Part shown: positions 51,512-59,986 of the stretch, in pieces
Numbering within the stretch: the first letter of the stretch is position 1
How the letters are laid out: each line of letters opens with the position of its first letter
Origin: Roseiarcus sp963765375
GTDB taxonomy: Bacteria > Pseudomonadota > Alphaproteobacteria > Rhizobiales > Beijerinckiaceae
NCBI GenBank assembly: GCA_963765375.1
Contig: CAVXVZ010000009.1
Location: 186,001-250,000 of the forward strand
Direction of reading: 5' to 3'
DNA length: 64,000 nt
Position numbers and translations under genes: made by a program
Notes under the pieces: generated by a model
What the model was told of the DNA's origin: nothing
The model's database searches: none
The model's input: the letters and a program-made list of their open reading frames with translations, nothing else

Positions 51512-52906
51512 CTATGGCGCCGCGACGGCCCGTTCGGCTTGAGTTAGGCTCTCGCTGGCCGTCTCGGCCTCGGCCTTCAAGAAGTCCTCGAGCCAATGGA
51601 TATTGTACTGGCCGTTTTGCACGTCCGAGTTTCTAACGAGGGCGCGAAAAAGAGGCAGCGTGGTCTCGATCCCGTCGACGATGAATTCGTCCAGAGCGCG
51701 TCGCAGTCGCATGAGAGCCTCGGTTCGGGTTCGTCCATGCACGATGAGTTTGCCCACCAACGAATCGTAATAGGGCGGAATCACATAACCTTGATACGCC
51801 GCGGAATCAACTCGAATGCCGAGACCGCCAGGAGGATGAAAGTAAGCAATTCGACCCGGCGAGGGACGGAACGTGGTTGGATGCTCAGCGTTGATCCGGC
51901 ATTCGATCGCGGCCCCAAGGAATCGAACGTCGTCTTGCGTAATAGAAAGGGGGGAGCCCGCTGCAATTTTGATCTGCTCATTGATAATGTCGATCCCCGT
52001 GATCATTTCCGTGACCGGGTGCTCGACCTGCACGCGCGTATTCATTTCGATGAAGAAGAACTTTCCGTCCTCATAGAGGAACTCGACCGTGCCTGCGCCG
52101 ACGTAGCCCAGTTCGGCCATTGCCTTGGCCACGACCCCGCCGACGCTGTCGCGCTGCTCGGGGTTCAAGGCAGGGGATGGACCTTCCTCCCACACTTTCT
52201 GATGGCGGCGCTGAAGGGAACAGTCGCGCTCGCCGAGGTGAATAGCATGACCCTGAGTGTCGCCGAGCACCTGGACTTCGATGTGGCGCGGCTTGGCGAG
52301 ATATTTCTCGAGATACACGCCGTCGTCGCCGAAGGCCGTCTTTGCCTCGATCTTGGCGGAAGCGATCGCGTCTGCAAGTTCATCAGGCCTACGCGCGACT
52401 TTCATCCCTCGGCCGCCCCCGCCGGCCGCAGCCTTGACGATGACCGGGTAGCCGATATCGGCCGCGATCTGACGCGCTTCGCTTTCGTCCCGCACGTCGC
52501 CTTGGGAACCCGGAACACACGGGATTCCGAGACGCGCCGCGGTGCGCTTGGCCTCGATCTTGTCGCCCATCGTCCGAATGTGTTCGGCCTTCGGACCGAT
52601 GAAGGTGATTTCGTGCTCTTCAAGAATTTCCGCGAAACGAGCGTTTTCGGCCAGAAAACCATAGCCTGGATGAACGGCGTCCGCCCCGGTGATCTCGCAC
52701 GCAGCGACAATGGCGGGGATGTTGAGGTAGCTGTCGCGTGCGGGCGGCGGCCCGATGCATACGCTCTCGTCGGCAAGCTTGACGTGCATCGCGTCTCTGT
52801 CGGCGGTCGAATACACTGCAACGGTGGCGATGCCGAGCTCCTTGGCGGCGCGCATCACTCGCAGCGCAATCTCGCCCCGATTGGCGATCAGGATCTTATC
52901 GAACAT
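51512..52906 (-). CDS. accC: Acetyl-CoA carboxylase, biotin carboxylase subunit
   Basis: ATG 52906 (MFDKILIANRGEIALRVMRA) gives 464 residues. Hallmarks are HPGYGFLAENARFAEI, the ATP-grasp glycine loop KAAAGGGGRGMKVARR, EKYLAKPRHIEVQVLGD, RDCSLQRRHQKVWEEGPSP and FFIEMNTRVQVEHPVTEMIT. It carboxylates biotin on AccB. The last 20 residues are an extra polar tail. It follows accB by 54 bases. Confidence 0.95.
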   Translation of the reverse strand: MFDKILIANRGEIALRVMRAAKELGIATVAVYSTADRDAMHVKLADESVCIGPPPARDSYLNIPAIVAACEITGADAVHPGYGFLAENARFAEILEEHEITFIGPKAEHIRTMGDKIEAKRTAARLGIPCVPGSQGDVRDESEARQIAADIGYPVIVKAAAGGGGRGMKVARRPDELADAIASAKIEAKTAFGDDGVYLEKYLAKPRHIEVQVLGDTQGHAIHLGERDCSLQRRHQKVWEEGPSPALNPEQRDSVGGVVAKAMAELGYVGAGTVEFLYEDGKFFFIEMNTRVQVEHPVTEMITGIDIINEQIKIAAGSPLSITQDDVRFLGAAIECRINAEHPTTFRPSPGRIAYFHPPGGLGIRVDSAAYQGYVIPPYYDSLVGKLIVHGRTRTEALMRLRRALDEFIVDGIETTLPLFRALVRNSDVQNGQYNIHWLEDFLKAEAETASESLTQAERAVAAP

Positions 52907-52960
52907 CGAGGCGACTTCCCCGCTCGCCTGCAACGCCCCACGCGTAACCCCGCCTCGCGG

Positions 52961-53452
52961 TCATTCGATGATCATCAACGGCTGGTCGTACTCGACCGGC
53001 GCGCCCTCAACGACCAGAATGCCGACGACTTTGCCGGCCCGTGGGGCAACAATGTCATTGAAGGTCTTCATGGCTTCAATGAGCAGGAGCTTGTCTCCGA
53101 TCTTCACCACCGATCCAATCTCCACGAACGGTTTGGCTTCGGGATTTGGCCGCAAATAAGCGGTGCCGACCATCGGCGATTTTACTGCGTCGGCGATATC
53201 CACGGTTGGCATCTGCGCAATCGGAGGAGCGACGGGGCCCTCGCGGATAACAGGCGCCGCTTCAGGGACCGCCGTGATCGCCTGAGGCGATGGCGATCGC
53301 TGGCGCGCCAGGCGAACCCGCAGGTCGCCCTGGCTGATTTCGACCTCGTTGAGATCGTATTGCTCCACGATCTTCGCGAGCCGGTCGATTTCAACCGCGT
53401 CAACAAGGCTTTGCGCTGACCCGTCGGATTGCGCGCCGGACGGCTTCTTCAT
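52961..53452 (-). CDS. accB: Acetyl-CoA carboxylase biotin carboxyl carrier protein
   Basis: ATG 53452 gives 163 residues. An N-terminal helix domain (LAKIVEQYDLNEVEISQGDL) and an Ala/Pro-rich linker lead to the biotinyl domain: KSPMVGTAYLRPNPEAKPFV and LLLIEAMKTFNDIVAP, where K in EAMK is the biotin site. The EAMKTFN variant is common in alphaproteobacteria. aroQ, often upstream in relatives, is not seen. Confidence 0.95.
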   Translation of the reverse strand: MKKPSGAQSDGSAQSLVDAVEIDRLAKIVEQYDLNEVEISQGDLRVRLARQRSPSPQAITAVPEAAPVIREGPVAPPIAQMPTVDIADAVKSPMVGTAYLRPNPEAKPFVEIGSVVKIGDKLLLIEAMKTFNDIVAPRAGKVVGILVVEGAPVEYDQPLMIIE

Positions 53453-53551
53453 TTCGTTTCGCTCGCGCGGGGAAGGGGCGTGCTCGTCAACAATTGGAAC
53501 TTCGTATATCGCGCCAACCCCGGCAAAGAAAGTGGGATAGCGCGCCGCCGT

Positions 53552-55639
53552 TCACGCTCGGCGCGCCCATACACTGACGTCATGAAACGCAACGCCGCCA
53601 TGCGGAGCCACGCTGTCGTCGCCGACAAGCGTGTTGATTCCCCACCCGTCGAGGAAAGCCGAGGGAGGCCAAACGCCTTCGCTGATGAGGATTCCCGGGT
53701 TCACGCCTTTAAAAATCCGCACATGCAATCGTGTCCTTCCGCGCTCATTGCCGAGTTGCACGACGTCGCCTTGCGCGAGCCCCAGTCGAGCCGCATCGGA
53801 TGGGTTCATGAGCACTTCTGGCCGCAGTTCGCGTGAACGCGAGGTTTGAGTCTCCGTGAAGCTGGAATTCAGAAAATTTCGGGCGGGCGACGTCGCAAGT
53901 TTGAACGGGCGGTCCTCGTCTGTATCCTCGTTTATGGGCCAGTGGTCTGGCAGACTCGGCATCTCGCGCCAGGGGCCGCGCATCCCGTCATTGGCGACCC
54001 GCGCGTCCGTCCAATCCGCCTTGAACCGAAACTTTCCATCTGGATAGCCAAAACCGTTTAGGAAGTGAGCCTCCTCGAAAGGCGGCTGGAGGTCGAGCCA
54101 ACGCTCTGATTCGAGCGTCGCGAGATCGCCGTAGCCGGATTCGCGCAGGGTCCAATCAATGATCTCCCGTGGCGACATCGAAAATGCCGGATGTGCGGCC
54201 CCGACCCGCTCAGCGAGACCTGTGATCACTTCGTGATTTGAGCGGCAGCCCTCCGGCGGTTCGATCACCTTCGGCGCGAACTGCAAGTGCTGGTGGCCTC
54301 CGGCGGTATAAAGATCCTCATGTTCGAGGAACATGGTCGCCGGCAGGACAATATCGGCGTAGCGCGCGGTGTCGGTCATGAATTGCTCGTGAACGCATGT
54401 AAACAGGTCGGCGCGCGAAAATCCGCGCCGGACCTTCTCTTGGTGCGGAGCCACCGCCAGCGGGTTGGTGTTCTGGACCAACATGGCTCGTACGGGCGGG
54501 CCCCCTTTCAGCGCCTCCGCGTCACCGGTAAGCACTGATCCGATGCGCGACTGGTCCAGACGACGAACGCTCGAGTCGCGGACGTCCAGACCCTCGATCA
54601 TCGTTTTTCGAAGCTTGTACACGCCACTATTGCTGTGGAACGCGCCGCCTCCCTCGTGCGCCCAGGCGCCAGTAACGGCAGGAATACACAGAGCCGCGTG
54701 CATGTTCGCCGCGCCGTTGCGCTGACGCGAGAAGCCGTAGCCCAGGCGAAAAAAGGTTCGCTTCGACCGCCCGACCAGCGCGGCGAATTCCTCGATTTGG
54801 GCGGGGCCGAGGCCGGTGATCGCGCTCGCCCAGGCGGGCCCCCAACTCCGCACGTGCGTGTCGAGCTCGTGGGGCGCGTCTGTATATCGCTCAAGATAGT
54901 CCCAGTCCGCGGCACGGTCGCGAAACAAAACGTGCATCACGGCGCAGGCCAACGCACCGTCCGTCCCTGGCCGGACGCGCAACGCGAGATCGGCTTGTCG
55001 CATCGTTTCCGTTTCATAAATGTCGATCGCGACAATCTTGGCGCCGCGTTCCTTACGCGCGCGAATCGCGTGGGTCATGACATTGACTTGCGTGGCGACA
55101 GCGTTGGTGCCCCAGATGACGACGCAATCCGATTTCGCCATTTCCCGCGGATCGGCGCCCATCAGCCGACCGGCGCCGGCGACATATCCGGGCCAGGCAA
55201 TCCCTACGCAAATTGTGCCGTGGAAGCGGGAATAGCATTTCGCGTGCGTGAGGCGTTCGATTCCGTCGCGCATCACGAGACCCATCGTGCCGGCGTAGAA
55301 GTACGGCCAGACGCCTTCGGGCCCCAGATCGCGCTCGACCCTCAGGAAATTATCAGCGACGCGGTCGAGCGCCTCATTCCAACCGATCGGCGCAAATTGG
55401 CCGCTTCCCTTGGGGCCAACACGGCGCAACGGCTCGGTAAGCCGATCCGGATGATGAATCCGCTCCCAATAGCGCGCGACTTTGGCGCAGATTACACCGG
55501 ACGTATATGTCTGATCGCGCGCGCCGTGGATGCGGCCAATCCGCTTTCCCCCAATCACCTCGACGTCGAGAGCGCATACCGAAGGGCAGTCGTGCGGGCA
55601 GACCGAGGGACGTCTGGTGACTTCGGTAACCGCGTTCAT
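53552..55639 (-). CDS. Molybdopterin oxidoreductase of the DMSO reductase superfamily
   Basis: ATG 55639 gives 695 residues with no signal peptide, so it is cytoplasmic. The N-terminal 4Fe-4S site is PSVCPHDCPSVC with a fourth Cys in TSGVICAKVARYWERIHHPD. Molybdopterin domains follow: GTICVGIAWPGYVAGAGRLM, VIWGTNAVATQVNVMTHAIR, LVQNTNPLAVAPHQEKVRRG, and a C-terminal dinucleotide-binding domain ending HGGVAFHDVSVWARRA. It resembles the 'CPHDCPDTC' branch that includes biotin sulfoxide reductase-like and anaerobic-dehydrogenase-like enzymes. No electron-transfer subunit is adjacent. The substrate is unknown. Confidence 0.85.
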   Translation of the reverse strand: MNAVTEVTRRPSVCPHDCPSVCALDVEVIGGKRIGRIHGARDQTYTSGVICAKVARYWERIHHPDRLTEPLRRVGPKGSGQFAPIGWNEALDRVADNFLRVERDLGPEGVWPYFYAGTMGLVMRDGIERLTHAKCYSRFHGTICVGIAWPGYVAGAGRLMGADPREMAKSDCVVIWGTNAVATQVNVMTHAIRARKERGAKIVAIDIYETETMRQADLALRVRPGTDGALACAVMHVLFRDRAADWDYLERYTDAPHELDTHVRSWGPAWASAITGLGPAQIEEFAALVGRSKRTFFRLGYGFSRQRNGAANMHAALCIPAVTGAWAHEGGGAFHSNSGVYKLRKTMIEGLDVRDSSVRRLDQSRIGSVLTGDAEALKGGPPVRAMLVQNTNPLAVAPHQEKVRRGFSRADLFTCVHEQFMTDTARYADIVLPATMFLEHEDLYTAGGHQHLQFAPKVIEPPEGCRSNHEVITGLAERVGAAHPAFSMSPREIIDWTLRESGYGDLATLESERWLDLQPPFEEAHFLNGFGYPDGKFRFKADWTDARVANDGMRGPWREMPSLPDHWPINEDTDEDRPFKLATSPARNFLNSSFTETQTSRSRELRPEVLMNPSDAARLGLAQGDVVQLGNERGRTRLHVRIFKGVNPGILISEGVWPPSAFLDGWGINTLVGDDSVAPHGGVAFHDVSVWARRA

Positions 55640-56312
55640 CGGTTCTCCACGTACCGCATCATCCGATAAAGCGCCCGCCACTGGCAATATCATCGCATGC
55701 CTTGCTCTTGCGGCCGGATACAACTATAAGCTGCAGTCGGTAACACTCTCAAGACGGCCAACGGCGATCCGTTTCTATGTCGCAGTTTTCACCGCGGGGC
55801 TGATTTTGCCGGTCACAACGTGGGCCCAGAGCGGAACCCAGGTCGAGATCCATTATGCTCCGCGAGAAAATCTTGAAAGCGTCGACGTTCAGGAAATTGG
55901 CCGCGCCGAACTGTCTATCGACATGGCGGCTTATGTCCTCTCCGACCCGCCAATCATCGAGGCGTTGACCGACGCCGCAGAACGCGACGTGGTCATCCGC
56001 CTCTATCTCGACAAGTCTGAATTCGCCGAGCACGGACCCATTCGAGGCGGTCTCGTTGAAGCGCTGCTGGTCCATCCGAATGTCGTCGCGCGCGTCAAGG
56101 GCGAGGGTGTTTTGATGCATTTGAAAGCGTACGCCGTCGACGGGGAGTTGTTGCGCACGGGTTCGGGCAACTTCTCCCGTTCGGGGCTCGCCAGCCAGGA
56201 CAACGATCTTATCCTGATTACCGATCAAGCGATCGTCGATGCGTTCGAGGCCGATTTCGAGCACATATGGGCGCGCGCGCAAAATATCGGGGCCCTCGAC
56301 CCGCCCCGGTGA
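55617..56312 (+). CDS. Phospholipase D-family protein, start uncertain
   Basis: From about 55775 the product has an export signal (FYVAVFTAGLILPVTTWAQS) and then one PLD-like domain: VEIHYAPRENLESVDVQEIG, VIRLYLDKSEFAEHG, and the HKD motif HLKAYAVDGELLRTGSGNFS (H-x-K-x4-D). This is the single-domain Nuc/PLDc_2 type: secreted nucleases or phosphodiesterases working as dimers. The start is unclear: no ATG, GTG or TTG with a ribosome site lies just before the signal. The nearest in-frame GTG is 55617, which overlaps the divergent oxidoreductase gene. A non-standard start or a further sequence error is possible. Confidence 0.7.
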   Translation: MTSVTAFIGSPRTASSDKAPATGNIIACLALAAGYNYKLQSVTLSRRPTAIRFYVAVFTAGLILPVTTWAQSGTQVEIHYAPRENLESVDVQEIGRAELSIDMAAYVLSDPPIIEALTDAAERDVVIRLYLDKSEFAEHGPIRGGLVEALLVHPNVVARVKGEGVLMHLKAYAVDGELLRTGSGNFSRSGLASQDNDLILITDQAIVDAFEADFEHIWARAQNIGALDPPR

Positions 56313-56652
56313 GAACTGGCGAAGTTATATAAATCCATCTGACGAAACCGTCGCTCCAACGCCGCGGAAGCGATCCACGCGAGGCCGCAGGTTCGGCTCG
56401 CAGCAAAATAGCTTCAGGCAAAATCAAGCCCATCCAAATGAAATTGTTTGAGTTTTGCTTCGTCCGAATCGCGACTTTTCAATGAGTTGTGGCGGGAAAA
56501 ATAAAAAATCCCTGTCTCCTTTCCCGCGCCGCCAGGCATCTGACGAGACCCGGGTTCAAGTCGGGCAAGGGGCAAACGTATAAGCGGCGGCTTTCCGATT
56601 TCCGCAGAGAGTTTCTGCGGGCGGTTCATCGCGTGCTCCAAATCGCCGGACC
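56313..56652. other. Gene-free stretch between convergent genes
   Basis: No convincing gene is seen. GCGGGAAA (56492-56499) and TTTCCCGC (56520-56527) form an 8-bp inverted repeat around an A-rich, then pyrimidine-rich 20-base loop. It could be a weak bidirectional terminator. A minus-strand 75-codon ORF (56414-56641) has no supporting feature. Confidence 0.4.
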
Positions 56653-56916
56653 CTAGCGCGAATCGCCTCGCGTCTGCGGTAGACCCAGCGGCGTGTAGCG
56701 CTCATAACGCTGGTTGAACTCGTCGGCGTCGAGAACGCCCACGGTCTCAAGCCGCTGAGATGTCGAATCGCTCTGCTGGGCCAAGATTGAAGTCACCTGC
56801 CACCGCCAAGTGGACGGATCGTCCATGCCGGGGCCTGTAGCCAGCTCCGTCACTCCCGCGGCGTAGCTCGCGCCGCCGCCAATTGCGATGAGAGGAAGAA
56901 TGAGGGACTTCCGCAT
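56653..56916 (-). CDS. Small exported protein of unknown function
   Basis: ATG 56916 is chosen for the strong GGAGGAGA site upstream; ATG 56967 is in frame. The 87-residue product starts with a signal-like segment (MRKSLILPLIAIGGGASYAA) and has a polar remainder with MDDPSTWRWQVTSILAQQSD and DEFNQRYERYTPLGLPQTRG. No cysteine, no known domain. It stands alone, 106 bases beyond the hdaA stop. Confidence 0.5.
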   Translation of the reverse strand: MRKSLILPLIAIGGGASYAAGVTELATGPGMDDPSTWRWQVTSILAQQSDSTSQRLETVGVLDADEFNQRYERYTPLGLPQTRGDSR

Positions 56917-57022
56917 CGTCTCCTCCGCGATCTTCGCCTGAATATTCTCCGCCGACAATTCACGCATCTCCCGCGCGGCCGGCGCCTATTAGGCAAGCGT
57001 TAAACATAAATTTGTGGCCCGG

Positions 57023-57715
57023 CTAAGGCGCATGGCTCTTCGAGGCCATTTCACGCAAAGCTTCGCTCGCCATGGTGCGGGTCACTCGCCGACCTAGCGT
57101 CAAGGCCTCGTTGTCGATCACAGCGACAATCTCGCGCGCAGCTCCAAGCGAACGTTCGATTCTCAGCGCAATGTAGGCGACCACATGGGGCTCGACCTGA
57201 AGCTGACGATCGCTGAACAACTTGAAGAGAACCGCCTCAGTCAATTCAATATCCGGCGCGGCCAGCCGCACCACTGGCGCCAATCGAAGTCGCGACAACA
57301 GGTCGGGAGTGTTGAGTCCCCAGGCGTCCGGCGCTGCGCGGCAGGTCAGCAACAGCCACACGTCGTTTTGGAGAGCCGTATTCATGAGGTGAAAGAACAG
57401 CGCTTCCGAGTGTGCAGCGCGGTCTGCGTCTTCGAATAGCACCGCATGCGCGCGTTCGCAGGCCCGGACGCTCTCCTCGTTCAAGGCCTCTCCGCGGAGC
57501 GTGATGGCGCCGGAGACGCCGGCCCAGATCGCTCCGAGATGGCTTTTTCCCGCGCCCTCTGGCCCGACAAGGGTCAACATTCGACCGGGCCAGTTCGGCC
57601 AAAGCCCAATCGCATTCAAGGCCTCGCGGTTGGACGGCGCGGGCAGAAAATCTTCACGCGCGAAGCTTGGCGAATGCGGCCAGCGAAACGTCAATTGGCG
57701 AGGCGGAGAAATCAT
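57023..57715 (-). CDS. hdaA: DnaA-related regulator HdaA
   Basis: ATG 57715 overlaps the permease stop (ATGA). The 230-residue protein is a DnaA-like AAA+ domain without the DNA-binding domain: PRQLTFRWPHSPSFAREDFL, Walker A VGPEGAGKSHL, Walker B region HAVLFEDADRA, LLTCRAAPDAWGL and LRLAPVVRLAAPD. In Caulobacter HdaA with the sliding clamp promotes DnaA-ATP hydrolysis and stops over-initiation. The N-terminal QLTFRW fits a clamp-binding site. Confidence 0.88.
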   Translation of the reverse strand: MISPPRQLTFRWPHSPSFAREDFLPAPSNREALNAIGLWPNWPGRMLTLVGPEGAGKSHLGAIWAGVSGAITLRGEALNEESVRACERAHAVLFEDADRAAHSEALFFHLMNTALQNDVWLLLTCRAAPDAWGLNTPDLLSRLRLAPVVRLAAPDIELTEAVLFKLFSDRQLQVEPHVVAYIALRIERSLGAAREIVAVIDNEALTLGRRVTRTMASEALREMASKSHAP

Positions 57716-58821
57716 GGACTCTCCGGTTCCGAGCGGCCTCGATAGAGCCGGCTCGTCAGGTAGAGCGCGATGAGATGACGGGCGACAACGCCGATCGCCG
57801 CGGCCGTCGGAACAGCGATCAGGAGCCCGAGAAATCCGAACAATTGTCCGAAAGCCAGCAGCGCGAACATGATCCAGACCGGGTGAAGTCCGACCAATTC
57901 GCCGACAAGCTTCGGCGACAGCACATATCCCTCGAGAAATTGGCCGACCCCGACAACGGCGAGCGCCAGGAAGAAAAGCTGGAGACTTGGCCAGCCCTGA
58001 ACGAGCGCGACCCCGAGCGAAAGGACGAGCGCGGTCAGCGATCCCACATACGGCACGAAGCTGAGCAAGCCACCCAACACGCCGATCAGGAAGCCAAAAT
58101 CGAGGCCGATCAGCGTCAATCCGACGCCATACCAGAGGCCCAGGAACAGGCAGACGATCGACTGGCCCCTGATGAAGCCGGCCAAAGCGTGATTTATCTC
58201 TCGGGCGATTTTTCGCAGACTGTCGCGATAGTCGAGCGGGAGCCAGCTGTCGATTTCTGAAATCAAGCGATGCCAGTCGATCAGAATATAGAAGGCGACG
58301 ACAGGCGTGACGATCAGGAGCGATAGGAAACTGAATACCGCCGCGCCGCCCGACACAAGCGACTTGAGGGCGTTGAGAAGCCACTGTGCGCCCTGCGCGA
58401 CAAAGTTACTAATAGAGCTATGAATTTGTGCGCTCGACAGCTGCTGGCTGAGGCCCAGTGCGTGCAGCCAGCCGCCGCCGTATTTCGCAATGAGGGCGTT
58501 GCCCTCCTCCACGACGAGCGCCTGCAGGCGCACTGCGTAGTCCGGCAGGCGCTGGGAAAAGGCTATGAATTGATCGCTCAAAATCGGGGCGACGAGAATG
58601 AGGACAATCACGACGCCCAAGGCGAATGCGGTCAGAATGAGCAGCGACGCGCCGAGGCGGTTGAGTCCCAAACTCTGGAGCTTGAGCACGACCGGGTCGA
58701 GAAGGTAGCCGAGAACGATGCCGGCCGCGAAAGGCGTGATTGTTGAGCCGAGCAAATAGACGACATACAAGACCGCGGCGACCGCGATACCCCAGAATAG
58801 AATTTGGCGCTCGAGGCTCAT
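57712..58821 (-). CDS. AI-2E family transporter
   Basis: ATG 58821 gives 369 residues with about eight membrane helices in the two blocks typical of the family. Signature parts are LLTLIG-like VGLTLIGLDFGFLIGVLGG, LLSFVPYVGSLTALVLSLGV, LEGYVLSPKLVGELVGLHPV and FGQLFGFLGLLIAVPTAAAI. Members export diverse small molecules or exchange ions; function here is unknown. The pairing with hdaA and purMN is common in rhizobia. Confidence 0.88.
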   Translation of the reverse strand: MSLERQILFWGIAVAAVLYVVYLLGSTITPFAAGIVLGYLLDPVVLKLQSLGLNRLGASLLILTAFALGVVIVLILVAPILSDQFIAFSQRLPDYAVRLQALVVEEGNALIAKYGGGWLHALGLSQQLSSAQIHSSISNFVAQGAQWLLNALKSLVSGGAAVFSFLSLLIVTPVVAFYILIDWHRLISEIDSWLPLDYRDSLRKIAREINHALAGFIRGQSIVCLFLGLWYGVGLTLIGLDFGFLIGVLGGLLSFVPYVGSLTALVLSLGVALVQGWPSLQLFFLALAVVGVGQFLEGYVLSPKLVGELVGLHPVWIMFALLAFGQLFGFLGLLIAVPTAAAIGVVARHLIALYLTSRLYRGRSEPESP

Positions 58822-58831
58822 CCGGCCAGCC

Positions 58832-59242
58832 TCATGGGATTCCGCCAGGCCTGTCAGCCGGCTGGAGCAGGTCCCATTTGCCGCCCCAAGGATCCAGGAA
58901 CACCGCGACCAGACCGTAAGGTTCGTCTCGCGGCGCTTCAAGGAATCTGACGCCGCGAGAGCGCATCGTCTCGTAGTCGCTCCGGAAGTCCGCCGTGTGA
59001 AGGAAAAATCCGACCCGTCCGCCGGCCTGATCGCCGACGCGCGCTCGCTGCCGTTCATCGTTCGGAACCGCAAGCACGAGCGCAGCGCCCGCGCCCCGCG
59101 AGGGGGCGACCACGACCCAACGTTTGTCTGTGCCGAGCGGCGTGTCTTCGAGAACCGCGAAGCCGAGGACGTCGCGGAAGAAAGCCAGGCCCTTGTCGTA
59201 GCTGGGGACAAGAACCGTGACGGCGGCGAGGCGCTGGAGCAT
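58832..59242 (-). CDS. VOC-family (glyoxalase-like) protein
   Basis: The 136-residue protein has the paired beta-alpha-beta-beta-beta units of the vicinal oxygen chelate fold: VTVLVPSYDKGLAFFRDVLG, WVVVAPSRGAGAALVLAVPN, VGFFLHTADFRSDYETMRSR and GLVAVFLDPWGGKWDLLQP. The first metal position His of true glyoxalases is not evident, so it may be a binding protein or an uncharacterised dioxygenase. It sits between the phosphatidyltransferase and the permease genes, all on one strand. Confidence 0.8.
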   Translation of the reverse strand: MLQRLAAVTVLVPSYDKGLAFFRDVLGFAVLEDTPLGTDKRWVVVAPSRGAGAALVLAVPNDERQRARVGDQAGGRVGFFLHTADFRSDYETMRSRGVRFLEAPRDEPYGLVAVFLDPWGGKWDLLQPADRPGGIP

Positions 59243-59252
59243 GAGCTGGACC

Positions 59253-59804
59253 CTAACGGCTCATATGATCCAGCCACTGGGCGATATAGACGCCGCCCGA
59301 GGCCAGGGTTGTCCCAGCGACTGCCCATTCCAGGTAGGCCTGCGTGGGCTGAGAATCGAGGCCATACGCGCGAACCCCAAGTGCGAAGCCGGCCAGCGCG
59401 ATCTGGGCAACCGTATTGAGCTTCGACACCCAGACAGGGCGAATCTCGACCGGCTTGTCGAGCAGCCAGGAGACCAGAACGGCGAAGAGAATCATGACGT
59501 CTCGCGAGACGACGGTGACGGCGATCCAGGCCGGCAGGCCGGCATAGATGGCGAGCGAAACATAAATCGAGATCAGCAGCGCCTTGTCGGCGAGGGGATC
59601 AAGGTAGGCGCCCAGCTCGGTGCGAAGATCGAAATTTTTGGCGATAAAGCCGTCGATTGCATCGGACACTCCGGCAAGGATAAAAATCAGAAACGCCGGA
59701 AGGAATCGCTGCGAAATAATCATCATTACGGCCAAAGGCGTCATCAGCAGTCGCGCCAACGTGACCAGATTGGGTAAATTTCTAAAAACCTGGCCGATCT
59801 CCAT
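59253..59804 (-). CDS. CDP-alcohol phosphatidyltransferase (PgsA-like)
   Basis: ATG 59804 (MEIGQVFRNLPNLVTLARLL) gives 183 residues with about five membrane helices. The family motif D-x2-D-G-x2-A-R-x8-G-x3-D-x3-D appears as SDAIDGFIAKNFDLRTELGA then YLDPLADK, with Lys in place of Arg. Such enzymes make phosphatidylglycerol phosphate or cardiolipin from CDP-diacylglycerol. The alcohol is not fixed by sequence. Confidence 0.85.
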   Translation of the reverse strand: MEIGQVFRNLPNLVTLARLLMTPLAVMMIISQRFLPAFLIFILAGVSDAIDGFIAKNFDLRTELGAYLDPLADKALLISIYVSLAIYAGLPAWIAVTVVSRDVMILFAVLVSWLLDKPVEIRPVWVSKLNTVAQIALAGFALGVRAYGLDSQPTQAYLEWAVAGTTLASGGVYIAQWLDHMSR

Positions 59805-59986
59805 GAAGTGACGCCCCTGGCGTCGCCGCCCAAGCATCCCCTCCCGGACGTCGCCACTCACGCGGATGACGGGCCAAAGGCTAACACGAATTGCCCAGGG
59901 TTGGGAAACCACGTCCGACCCGCGGCCCTTGCGCGTTTCCCGGCGGGCAATTACGCCGGTCGCGTCCGAACGCCTCCGGAGCCTCG

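Noticed and set aside
51309..51596. 95-codon minus-strand ORF between ppk and accC
   Set aside because: It is translated from low-complexity repeats and overlaps the accC 3' end; no family or start signal.
56548..56570. GGTTCAAGTCG resembling a tRNA T-arm
   Set aside because: The bases on the two sides do not form a 5-bp stem, and no anticodon arm or acceptor stem is found around it.
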